Assembly: GCA_031287395.1 (NCBI GenBank)
Contig: JAITTA010000319.1
Location: forward strand, 1 to 14,192
Direction of reading: 5' to 3'
DNA length: 14,192 bases
Origin: Dysgonamonadaceae bacterium
GTDB lineage: Bacteria > Bacteroidota > Bacteroidia > Bacteroidales > Azobacteroidaceae
Of this stretch, positions 1 to 6,677 are shown piece after piece; positions within the stretch are counted from its first letter, which is position 1, and every line of letters starts with the position of its first letter. The notes beneath the pieces are model-generated. The model was not told the origin of the DNA, searched no databases, and worked only from the letters and a program-made list of their open reading frames with translations. A program made the translations under genes and the position numbers.

Positions 1-1287
1 CAACGTTTGTATGAATTGATATGGAAACGTACCATTGCATCGCAAATGGCTGATGCCGAACTGGAACGTACCACTGTAACGATTGCAATAAGCAACAGCC
101 GGGATAAATTCCAGACAACAGGGGAAGTCATTAAATTCGATGGATTTCTCCGGGTTTATATGGAGAGTCACGATGACGAAAATACCGATGAGAATACGGA
201 TTCTATTATTCCGCCTTTGAAGGTCAATGAAAAACTGAGACTGGATCAGGCTTCAGCGCAGGAACGCTTGTCTCAACGGCCGTTCCGGTATTCCGAAGCC
301 AGCCTCGTACGCCAACTCGAAGAATTGGGTATCGGACGTCCTTCTACTTATGCCCCTACTATTTCTACCATACAGAACAGAGGATATGTAATCAAAGGAA
401 ATAAGGATGGCGAGGAACGTGATTTTACCACGTTGACTTTGAAAAAAGGAAAAATCACGACCAATGTTAAGAAAGAAATGGTTGGCGCTGATAAGAGTAA
501 GTTGATGCCTACGGATACCGGATTGGTAGTGAATGATTTTCTTACGGAACAATTTCCGGAAGTTCTGGATTATGGTTTTACGGCCAGTGTCGAGAAAGAA
601 CTGGATAAAGTTGCCGATGGAGACCTGAAATGGACGGATACCATCGATAAATTTTATAAAATGTTCCATCCGATAGTAGAAGCTGCATCCAAAGCAAAAA
701 CAGAACATAAAGTCGGAGAACGGGTTCTGGGAACAGACCCGAAGACAAGAAAACAGGTTTCCGTTAAAATCGGGCGTTATGGTCCATTCGTACAGGTCGG
801 TTCTGCCGAAGATGTGGAAAAACCGCTTTTTGCATCTTTAATGAAGGATCAATCCATTGAAACAATCGGCCTCGAGGATGCTCTGAAGTTGTTTGAATTG
901 CCGCGTCTGGTCGGGGAAATAAACGGTGAATCCGTTATCGCTGCTGTCGGACGATTCGGCCCTTTCTTGAAATATAACAATACATTTACTACAATACCGA
1001 AGCAATACAGCCCTATTTCCATCTCGATCGAAGAGGCCGAACAATTGATTAACGAAAAGAAGGAAAAAGAAGCTCAAAAAGTGATCCGGACTTTTGAACA
1101 GGAGCCTAAACTTCAGGTTCTCAACGGACGTTTCGGTCCTTATATCTCATACAACAAAGAAAATTATAAGATTCCTAAAGGAACGGATCCGGCTGCATTA
1201 TCGTACGAAGATTGTATGAAAATTATTGAAGAAGCGCCGGAAAAGAAGAAAACGACGTCTAAAAGTAAAACGAAAGGGAAAAAGTAA
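1..1287 (+). CDS. topA: DNA topoisomerase I, C-terminal part (5' end outside window)
   Basis: This is the 3' part of a type IA DNA topoisomerase, which relaxes negatively supercoiled DNA behind RNA polymerase. The reading frame is open from the first base (Gln-Arg-Leu), so the true start lies upstream; the TTG at 7 is not a start. At 268-390 the conserved block R-Y-S-E-A-S-L-V-R, followed by E-L-G-I-G-R-P-S-T-Y-A, is diagnostic of the type IA fold. The catalytic tyrosine region (the family's S-Y-x-R-T-D-S block) is not in the window. The C-terminus has three G-R-[YF]-G-P-[FY] repeats (about 772-1155), matching the Toprim-associated C-terminal repeat that replaces zinc ribbons in many Bacteroidota TopA proteins, and ends in a Lys-rich tail. 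It is a housekeeping gene with no visible damage. Confidence 0.95.
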   Translation, partial: QRLYELIWKRTIASQMADAELERTTVTIAISNSRDKFQTTGEVIKFDGFLRVYMESHDDENTDENTDSIIPPLKVNEKLRLDQASAQERLSQRPFRYSEASLVRQLEELGIGRPSTYAPTISTIQNRGYVIKGNKDGEERDFTTLTLKKGKITTNVKKEMVGADKSKLMPTDTGLVVNDFLTEQFPEVLDYGFTASVEKELDKVADGDLKWTDTIDKFYKMFHPIVEAASKAKTEHKVGERVLGTDPKTRKQVSVKIGRYGPFVQVGSAEDVEKPLFASLMKDQSIETIGLEDALKLFELPRLVGEINGESVIAAVGRFGPFLKYNNTFTTIPKQYSPISISIEEAEQLINEKKEKEAQKVIRTFEQEPKLQVLNGRFGPYISYNKENYKIPKGTDPAALSYEDCMKIIEEAPEKKKTTSKSKTKGKK

Positions 1288-1313
1288 TCTTTTCCCTGGT
1301 TGCCGCTGTCTCA

Positions 1314-1336
1314 TTGGCAAGGACAAATGTTGCCAA
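1314..1336. repeat. Short inverted repeat downstream of topA
   Basis: TTGGCAA at 1314-1320 and TTGCCAA at 1330-1336 are a perfect 7-bp inverted repeat with a 9-base loop, starting 27 bases after the topA stop. No uninterrupted T tract follows immediately; a short ATTTT comes about 14 bases later. It could be a weak terminator or an mRNA 3'-end structure for topA. GTTGCC recurs three times within about 60 bases here. Function unproven. Confidence 0.35.
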
Positions 1337-1402
1337 CGCCTTGAAAATTTTCGTTGCCAGATAGGTGCGTAATTCTTGGTCTATGCTTCTTTTATTCAAA
1401 TG

Positions 1403-1422
1403 TTCAACTTTCACAAGTTGAA
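1403..1422. repeat. Palindrome upstream of the beta-propeller operon promoter
   Basis: TTCAACTT (1403-1410) and AAGTTGAA (1415-1422) form a perfect 8-bp inverted repeat around TCAC. It sits about 10 bases before the candidate -33 element at 1433. A related, imperfect palindrome lies at 1497-1514, just before the start codon of the next gene. It may be an operator or a hairpin; the sequence alone does not decide. Confidence 0.4.
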
Positions 1423-1432
1423 GAGAATAATT

Positions 1433-1463
1433 TTTGAGTTCTAAAATTATTGTTGTATACTTG
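1433..1463 (+). promoter_or_regulatory. Candidate Bacteroidota promoter for the beta-propeller operon
   Basis: TTTG at 1433-1436 and TATACTTG at 1456-1463, 19 bases apart, approximate the Bacteroidota sigma-ABfr promoter (TTTG at -33, TAnnTTTG at -7), with one mismatch in the -7 element. Transcription would begin near 1470, giving a 5' leader of about 60 bases before the ATG at 1529. A closer match, TATTTTTG at 1520-1527, abuts the ATG and would start transcription inside the signal-peptide codons, so it is less likely. Confidence 0.4.
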
Positions 1464-1528
1464 TGAAATAATTTTATTGTAAATTAGTAAGTTATAAAAC
1501 TTCCGAAAGTTGAATAAATTATTTTTGC

Positions 1529-2545
1529 ATGAAAAAGATACTGTTACTGGTATTTTCTGTATTAACCTCTTCACTATTCGCTCAGAAAGAAAGGTTTATT
1601 CGTATAAACCCTGGGGATACCACGTTACTAAATTTGTCGTTGGTTGAGAAAATGGTGACTCCTATTCCCTTAAACAAGGACATAAGCTCTATACAGTTTA
1701 GATATTTGATGGGTAAATATCTGTATGTGTGCGGGTTGCGTTCCATTTCAAGATTCGATACTTCAGGGAATTTTATAAACAGTGTAAATGTTGATACTTT
1801 TATTACATGTATGGTTTGCGATACTGTTAAAAATGAAATATATGCCGCTACATGTAAGAATATTATAGAACATTACGATTATACCCTTAAAAAAAAGAAA
1901 ACCTATCCGGTACGGTATCATCCTGAAAATATTTTCTTTTATAAAAACAAACTTTGGATACAGTCTTGCTTTTCCGACGAGGACAGTATTTCCTCTTCCA
2001 CCTATAAGGTTCCCGCTCTCACTTACAAAATTTCCAGGCTGAACATGGTAACCGGTAATGAAGTATTTATACCATTTGAGCATAAGGATTATCCCTTACC
2101 GGAAGATAAAGCTAAGGTTGCATCCGAATGTACTTTTTCCGTTTATAACAACGAGGTCGTTTTTGCCTTTCATACCGACACTGTTATTTACAAAATTAAA
2201 AACGATAAAATATCCCCAATCATCCGTTGGACTATTTTACCGATAGACAGGCAAGTTAATAAAGTAAACCCAATATATACATCAAAGGGATTTATCGGGG
2301 ACTATCTCTACATTAATTATTATATGTGCACTCCGTCGGGGACTATTTCCCGATATACCTACATTGAAGATACAAAAACAGGGAAAAAATACAATCTTAT
2401 GGAAAACAATCTAATAAACGATATAATTGATGGCAAAATATTTTTTAATAAGCATACGGATAATTTTTATAATTTAAGCAAAGCGGCAAACAAAATAAAA
2501 ACATCGGATGGTCCGGTGATTTTTATTATAAAAACAAAACAATAA
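1529..2545 (+). CDS. Secreted 6-bladed beta-propeller-type protein
   Basis: A 338-residue protein of unknown role. Residues 1-18 form a signal peptide (Lys-Lys, a Leu/Val-rich core, then S-S-L-F-A before Q19), so cleavage after Ala18 is likely and the ATG at 1529 is a convincing start. There is no lipobox Cys. The rest is built of short strand-like segments such as I-S-R-F-D-T-S-G-N-F-I and the pattern K-x-Y-x-C-G followed by D-x-x-G, typical of the 6-bladed beta-propeller family common in Bacteroidales (DUF5128/DUF4934-like). Such proteins are periplasmic or surface-exposed; substrates are mostly unknown. It lies 7 bases before a second propeller gene and probably shares its transcript. Codon use (many AAA, AAT, ATA) looks more AT-rich than topA. 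The family call is by pattern, not by search. Confidence 0.7.
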   Translation: MKKILLLVFSVLTSSLFAQKERFIRINPGDTTLLNLSLVEKMVTPIPLNKDISSIQFRYLMGKYLYVCGLRSISRFDTSGNFINSVNVDTFITCMVCDTVKNEIYAATCKNIIEHYDYTLKKKKTYPVRYHPENIFFYKNKLWIQSCFSDEDSISSSTYKVPALTYKISRLNMVTGNEVFIPFEHKDYPLPEDKAKVASECTFSVYNNEVVFAFHTDTVIYKIKNDKISPIIRWTILPIDRQVNKVNPIYTSKGFIGDYLYINYYMCTPSGTISRYTYIEDTKTGKKYNLMENNLINDIIDGKIFFNKHTDNFYNLSKAANKIKTSDGPVIFIIKTKQ

Positions 2546-2552
2546 AAACGCC

Positions 2553-3656
2553 ATGAGGACTTTGTTGAAAATATCATTTATATACGCCGTTATCATTGCT
2601 TTAATGTCGTGCAGTTCAGAAGACAAGTCCGGATTTCTTACGATACCGGTCGACTCCGATGAAGAAACCTCTCTTAAATTATCGGAAATTACGGATGGCA
2701 GCATTGAAGCAATAGAACTCGAACTTACGGATCAAAGCCTTGTCGGGGAACGAATAACACGTGTTCTTTGCGGTAAAGATTATATCATTATTTGCGAACG
2801 AAAATCAATTATGCAGTTTGACAAAACCGGAAAATTTATCCGAAAAATTGCCTCCGTCGGCCAGGGACCGGGAGAATTTACCAGTATAGGTGATATAACG
2901 ATGGATTCTAAAAATAAAAAAATATTTATAAAAACCAATGCAGGTAAGATGATGAGCTATGATTTTGACGGTAATTTTATCAGGGAATCCTCTAATGAAC
3001 ACTACAGGGAACATACAAAATGCCTTAATTATATAAATAATAAATTACTGTATCTCTCGGAAACAGGCGTTAAAGACGAAAGTGAAACGAGGAATTTGAT
3101 TTCTTTGTATACGATAGATTCTAATTTGTTAAAAACAGACAGTGTAAATGTGAGGAGTTTTGTTCATAATGGTTTCTGGATACATCCTTTTATCGATTTT
3201 ATAACATACGATGGGAAAAATACTTATTTGTATTATTCCGATATTTCAACAAATCCCGTTGTATTGGATACATTGTACCGAATAAAGGATAAACAACTTA
3301 TTCCGTACCTGAATTTAAATTTTAAGAATAGAGGGTTGTCTGTCGGTGGCGGAAAAGATATCTACCTGTTTAATATATACAGGAGTTCCCGTTATATATT
3401 TGCGATTTATAATAATGAGTTGAAGAATCCGGAAGATACTCCTGATAAATTTAGCTCATTCTGTTACGATACAAAGACAGGAAAGGGATATAACATGCAG
3501 GGCGGTTATTTCGACGATATCCATACAGGAAAGAAAGTCAGAATCCGTCCGTTTCATTCCGACTCCAACAAGTTCTATTATTTATATACTGAAATAGATG
3601 AGAATACGGTCGAAGAACCTAACCCGACATTGTATATCGGTGAGTTGAAAAGGTAA
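2553..3656 (+). CDS. 6-bladed beta-propeller lipoprotein
   Basis: A 367-residue lipoprotein. The N-terminus has a hydrophobic stretch ending in the lipobox L-M-S-C with the lipidated Cys at position 20. The residues after it (S-S-E-D) are acidic and resemble the lipoprotein export signal that sends Bacteroidota lipoproteins to the cell surface; that location is inferred. The mature part carries the hallmark of the 6-bladed beta-propeller family: I-x-Q-F-D-K-T-G-K-F-I-R-K-I followed by G-Q-G-P-G-E-F (about residues 88-110), then repeated blade motifs such as S-Y-D-F-D-G-N-F-I-R. It follows the secreted propeller gene at 1529 after 7 bases and is likely co-transcribed and paralogous. No polysaccharide-utilisation or TonB-receptor genes are visible beside it, so the substrate cannot be guessed. 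Confidence 0.75.
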   Translation: MRTLLKISFIYAVIIALMSCSSEDKSGFLTIPVDSDEETSLKLSEITDGSIEAIELELTDQSLVGERITRVLCGKDYIIICERKSIMQFDKTGKFIRKIASVGQGPGEFTSIGDITMDSKNKKIFIKTNAGKMMSYDFDGNFIRESSNEHYREHTKCLNYINNKLLYLSETGVKDESETRNLISLYTIDSNLLKTDSVNVRSFVHNGFWIHPFIDFITYDGKNTYLYYSDISTNPVVLDTLYRIKDKQLIPYLNLNFKNRGLSVGGGKDIYLFNIYRSSRYIFAIYNNELKNPEDTPDKFSSFCYDTKTGKGYNMQGGYFDDIHTGKKVRIRPFHSDSNKFYYLYTEIDENTVEEPNPTLYIGELKR

Positions 3657-3687
3657 ATATCTTATTTGTAATGATTCAAAATAACTA

Positions 3688-3718
3688 TTGCATTATCGGA
3701 TGTTTTTTCCGACCTTTG
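3688..3718 (+). promoter_or_regulatory. Weak candidate promoter for the feo genes
   Basis: TTG (3688-3690) and GACCTTTG (3711-3718) are 20 bases apart and resemble the Bacteroidota -33/-7 pair, with G for T at the first -7 base. Transcription would start near 3725, about 22 bases before the feoAB ATG at 3747. I see no clear Fur box in the gap 3657-3746, although iron control would be expected. Confidence 0.3.
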
Positions 3719-3746
3719 TGCCTTGATATTTGAATCGTATTGAATA

Positions 3747-6206
3747 ATGAAGCTTTCCGACCTCAGAACGGGTGAAAAAGGAATTATTGTGAAGGTGACC
3801 GGACGCGGAGCTTTCCGCAAGCGGATCATAGAAATGGGTTTTATCAGGGGAAAGGCGGTGGAGGTAATACTCAACGCTCCTTTGAAAGACCCGATTAAAT
3901 ACCGTGTCATGGGGTATGAGGTTTCTCTTCGCAGAAGTGAAGCCGATTTGGTGGAAATCGTTTCGGAAGATTCTATTGAGAAAGAATTGAATGGAAACAC
4001 TCCGCTAACCATCGATAGTAAGCAACTCCGTGAAATAGCCGAAGAACGAAGTAAAACCATTAATGTCGCTTTGGTAGGTAATCCCAATTCCGGGAAAACT
4101 TCTCTTTTTAACATAGCTTCCGGAGCTCACGAACGGGTGGGTAATTACAGTGGGGTGACTGTCGATGCCAGGGAAGGGAAATTCAAACACAAGGGCTATA
4201 CTTTTAAATTGTACGATTTACCTGGAACATATTCGTTGTCGGCTTATTCTCCGGAAGAACTTTATGTCAGGCAACAGGTCAACAACGAACATCCTGATGT
4301 GATTATTAATGTGGTTGCGGCTTCTAATCTTGAACGGAATCTTTATCTGACCACTCAGTTAATCGACATGGATTCCAACGTGGTCATCGCTTTGAATATG
4401 TATGACGAGTTGGAAAAATCCGGGGCAAAATTCGATTATGAATCCCTGTCGCGGATGATTGGGATTCCCATTGTTCCCACTGTCGGAAAAACGGGTAAAG
4501 GTGTAGCCGAACTATTTGACAAGATTATTGAGGTATATGAGGGTGAATGTGAAATATCACGTCATATACATATCAATTACGGAGAAGAACTGGAATCCGG
4601 AATTTCCCAGGTCAAAAGTATATTGAAAGGGGACAATAGTATTGGAAAGGACCGGTCGAAACGATATATCAGCTTAAAACTACTTGAAGGGGATCGGGAA
4701 ATAGAAACGGAAGCCCGCAAATTACCATGCTGGGATAAGCTTTTTGAAGTGAGGGATGTACAGGTAAAATCTCTTTCGAAAGAAATGAAGGAAGACTTGG
4801 AAACCTCATTTACCAATGCCCGTTATGGTTTTATAGATGGGGCTTTAAGGCAGACCTATACCGACGGACCTGCCGATACGATGAAAACAACCCGGATGAT
4901 TGACGCGTTGGTAACCCATAAGGTCTGGGGATATCCCGTTTTCTTTTTGTTTATGTTCCTGATGTTTGAATTCACTTTCATCCTGGGCGATTATCCGATG
5001 CAATGGATTGAATGGTGTGTCGGAAAATTTTCCGGATTTATCGGAAATAATATGTCTGAAGGACCTCTGAAAGATATGCTTACCGGAGGAATTATAGGTG
5101 GGGTCGGGAGCGTGATCGTTTTTTTGCCCAACATTGTGATTCTATACATGTTCATTTCTTTTATGGAAGATTCCGGTTATATGGCCCGGGCTGCGTTTAT
5201 TATGGACAAGTTCATGCAAAAGATGGGATTACACGGGAAATCGTTTATCCCCTTGGTGATGGGTTTTGGCTGTAATGTTCCTGCAATTATGAGTACACGT
5301 ACGATTGAAAGCCGTAATGCCCGATTACTCACAATGTTAGTGAATCCTCTCATGTCGTGTTCGGCTCGTTTGCCGGTTTATCTGCTTTTTGCCGGAGCTT
5401 TTTTTGGAAAGCAGGGGGGAATTGCATTGTTCGGACTGTATGTTACCGGTATATTATTAGCGATCCTGATGTCCCGGATTTTTAAAAAATTTCTTGTCAG
5501 GGGGGAAGATCTCCCGTTCGTTATGGAGTTACCGCCTTATCGTATGCCGACAGCCAAAGCCATTTTTCGTCACATGTGGGATAAATCATCGCAGTATTTA
5601 CGGAAAATGGGAGGAATTATACTCGTTGCTTCCATTATTATCTGGTTTTTGGAATATTTTCCGCAAGATGAAGAACGGAATGCGAGATATGATTCGCAGA
5701 TAGCTGCAATTGAGCAACAGTATAAAAGCCAGCCGGACAGAGAAGAAGAGATGCGAAATCTGATCCTGGATATTGAGCAGACCAAACGTATGGAACATCA
5801 GAAAAATTCATATATCGGAAAGATTGGCCGTTTCTCTGAGCCTTTGGTACGTCCATTGGGATTTGACTGGAAGATCAGTGTGAGCCTGCTTTCCGGAATG
5901 GCGGCTAAAGAAATTGTAGTAAGTACTTTAGCTGTACTTTATGTGGGAGACGGAGATAATACGGATGCTTTGAAGGACCGTCTTGTCAAAGAAAAACAGG
6001 AAGATGGCAGTCCTGCTTTTACACCTCTGATTGCCGTTAGTCTATTACTTTTTGTATTGATTTATTTTCCGTGTATCGCAACGGTTGTAGCGATTAAGAA
6101 TGAATCGGGATCATGGAAATGGGCGGCTTTTGTAGTCTGTTATACCACAGTGCTTGCCTGGATCGTTAGTTTTTTGGTTTATCAAACCGGAGCATTGTTT
6201 ATTTAA
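3747..6206 (+). CDS. feoB: FeoA-FeoB fusion, ferrous iron transporter
   Basis: An 819-residue inner-membrane Fe(II) importer with FeoA fused to the N-terminus of FeoB. Residues 1-72 are the SH3-like FeoA domain (M-K-L-S-D-L-R-x-G-E start, E-M-G-F-I-R-G). The cytoplasmic G domain follows: G1 G-N-P-N-S-G-K-T-S at 111-119, G3 D-L-P-G at 157-160 and G4 N-M-Y-D at 217-220. The membrane part holds both Gate motifs with pore cysteines: G-F-G-C-N-V-P (Cys509) and N-P-L-M-S-C-S-A-R (Cys538). A charged, helix-forming insert lies around residues 635-690 between membrane segments. All key motifs are intact and the length fits a fusion. The ATG at 3747 begins directly with the FeoA consensus. It is followed by its small Cys-rich partner gene. 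Confidence 0.97.
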   Translation: MKLSDLRTGEKGIIVKVTGRGAFRKRIIEMGFIRGKAVEVILNAPLKDPIKYRVMGYEVSLRRSEADLVEIVSEDSIEKELNGNTPLTIDSKQLREIAEERSKTINVALVGNPNSGKTSLFNIASGAHERVGNYSGVTVDAREGKFKHKGYTFKLYDLPGTYSLSAYSPEELYVRQQVNNEHPDVIINVVAASNLERNLYLTTQLIDMDSNVVIALNMYDELEKSGAKFDYESLSRMIGIPIVPTVGKTGKGVAELFDKIIEVYEGECEISRHIHINYGEELESGISQVKSILKGDNSIGKDRSKRYISLKLLEGDREIETEARKLPCWDKLFEVRDVQVKSLSKEMKEDLETSFTNARYGFIDGALRQTYTDGPADTMKTTRMIDALVTHKVWGYPVFFLFMFLMFEFTFILGDYPMQWIEWCVGKFSGFIGNNMSEGPLKDMLTGGIIGGVGSVIVFLPNIVILYMFISFMEDSGYMARAAFIMDKFMQKMGLHGKSFIPLVMGFGCNVPAIMSTRTIESRNARLLTMLVNPLMSCSARLPVYLLFAGAFFGKQGGIALFGLYVTGILLAILMSRIFKKFLVRGEDLPFVMELPPYRMPTAKAIFRHMWDKSSQYLRKMGGIILVASIIIWFLEYFPQDEERNARYDSQIAAIEQQYKSQPDREEEMRNLILDIEQTKRMEHQKNSYIGKIGRFSEPLVRPLGFDWKISVSLLSGMAAKEIVVSTLAVLYVGDGDNTDALKDRLVKEKQEDGSPAFTPLIAVSLLLFVLIYFPCIATVVAIKNESGSWKWAAFVVCYTTVLAWIVSFLVYQTGALFI

Positions 6207-6258
6207 ATTGTTATTGGCAATGTTTTTGTGTTGTTTCAATTATTAATTATCAGTTATT

Positions 6259-6408
6259 ATGTGGCAATTTGTTATAGTTTATACAATCGGAATCCTGGTA
6301 GCAGCGCTCTTGCTGTATCGGATTTACCGGTTTTTCTTCGTGAAGCGGGGACGTCCGAATCCTTGTGCCGGCTGTTCAGGCTGTGCATTGGCAGAACATT
6401 TAAAATAA
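6259..6408 (+). CDS. FeoB-associated Cys-rich membrane protein
   Basis: A 49-residue single-pass membrane protein. It starts at the ATG at 6259 (M-W-Q-F-V-I-V-Y), has one hydrophobic helix (about residues 4-20), a basic stretch (R-x-Y-R...K-R-G-R), then a short tail C-A-G-C-S-G-C-A with Cys at 36, 39 and 42, ending E-H-L-K. This matches the small 'FeoB-associated Cys-rich membrane protein' family found downstream of feoB in many bacteria, analogous in position to FeoC. The C-x2-C-x2-C cluster could bind iron or an Fe-S cluster near the pore; the role is inferred. It lies 52 bases after the feoB stop and probably shares its transcript. A longer open frame over the same bases (6228-6443) is a different frame and not the gene. 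Confidence 0.88.
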   Translation: MWQFVIVYTIGILVAALLLYRIYRFFFVKRGRPNPCAGCSGCALAEHLK

Positions 6409-6433
6409 TTTTTTATTTTTTTTCGCCTTTTTC

Positions 6434-6462
6434 TTGTTTTTAATAAAAAATGCATATCTTTG
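6434..6462 (+). promoter_or_regulatory. trp operon promoter
   Basis: TTG at 6434-6436 and TATCTTTG at 6455-6462, 18 bases apart, are a very good match to the Bacteroidota promoter (TTG/TTTG at -33 and TAnnTTTG at -7). Transcription should start near 6468-6470, only about 14 bases before the leader peptide ATG at 6483. Confidence 0.7.
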
Positions 6463-6482
6463 TGTCGTTCAAAATAGAAAAA

Positions 6483-6548
6483 ATGAAACAATTGATAAAT
6501 AATTTTTGGTGGTGGCGCTTACAACTTCAACAAGTCGTGAGGAGCTAA
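6483..6548 (+). CDS. trpL: trp operon leader peptide
   Basis: A 21-codon ORF (M-K-Q-L-I-N-N-F-W-W-W-R-L-Q-L-Q, then Q-V-V-R-S and TAA) with three consecutive Trp codons at 6507-6515. It lies between a strong promoter match and an intrinsic terminator, directly upstream of trpB. This is the layout of a ribosome-sensed attenuation leader: when charged tRNA-Trp is scarce the ribosome stalls on the Trp codons, and when it is plentiful the ribosome proceeds to the stop at 6546-6548. The peptide itself probably has no other function. No good Shine-Dalgarno sequence is visible, as usual in this phylum. Confidence 0.85.
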   Translation: MKQLINNFWWWRLQLQQVVRS

Positions 6549-6604
6549 GCCTGTATTATTTAATATAAAGGATATATTTGAAAAAGGCCTGTCGTACTCA
6601 CGAC
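6534..6604 (+). promoter_or_regulatory. Candidate trp antiterminator pairing
   Basis: GTCGTGAG at 6534-6541, overlapping the last codons of the leader peptide, is perfectly complementary to CTCACGAC at 6597-6604, which is the loop plus the start of the 3' arm of the terminator. A ribosome stalled at the Trp codons (6507-6515) would leave 6534-6541 free to pair and block the terminator; a ribosome at the stop codon would cover it. A second, alternative match is GCCTGT (6549-6554) to ACAGGC (6603-6608). GCTTA (6517-6521) can pair with TAAGC (6546-6550) as a local hairpin. Pairings are read from the sequence; the mechanism is inferred. Confidence 0.6.
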
Positions 6605-6620
6605 AGGCCTTTTTCTTTTT
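6581..6620 (+). terminator. trp attenuator (intrinsic terminator)
   Basis: A perfect 15-bp stem: AAAAAGGCCTGTCGT (6581-6595) pairs with ACGACAGGCCTTTTT (6600-6614) around a 4-base loop (ACTC), with a T-rich tract continuing to 6620. It lies 32 bases after the leader-peptide stop and about 54 bases before trpB, so it ends transcription of the leader unless antitermination occurs. Confidence 0.9.
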
Positions 6621-6659
6621 TCACACAGGAATTCGCAAAATAAAGGATAAATTTAACAA

Positions 6660-6677
6660 ATGAAAAAAATAAAATGA
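6660..6677 (+). CDS. Possible five-codon mini-ORF overlapping the trpB start
   Basis: ATG at 6660 reads M-K-K-I-K and stops at TGA 6675-6677, overlapping the trpB ATG (6674-6676) as ATGA. AAGGA at 6643-6647 is better placed for this ATG than for trpB. It could couple translation into trpB, or be chance in an A-rich leader. Weak evidence. Confidence 0.2.
   Translation: MKKIK

Noticed and set aside
1520..1527. TATTTTTG, a perfect -7 promoter match just before the gene at 1529
   Set aside because: It would start transcription inside the signal-peptide codons, and no -33 element is at the right distance.
3669..3700. Possible Fur box upstream of feoAB
   Set aside because: Only fragments such as AATGATT and CATTATC are visible; the symmetry of a Fur site is too poor to call.
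3662..4114. 150-codon reverse-strand open frame over the start of feoAB
   Set aside because: Ser/Ile/Phe-rich antisense shadow of the FeoA and G domains; no start context or recognisable motif.
6228..6443. Open frame of 71 codons after feoB
   Set aside because: It overlaps the FeoB-associated Cys-rich gene (6259-6408) in another frame, has no family features, and runs into the trp promoter region.
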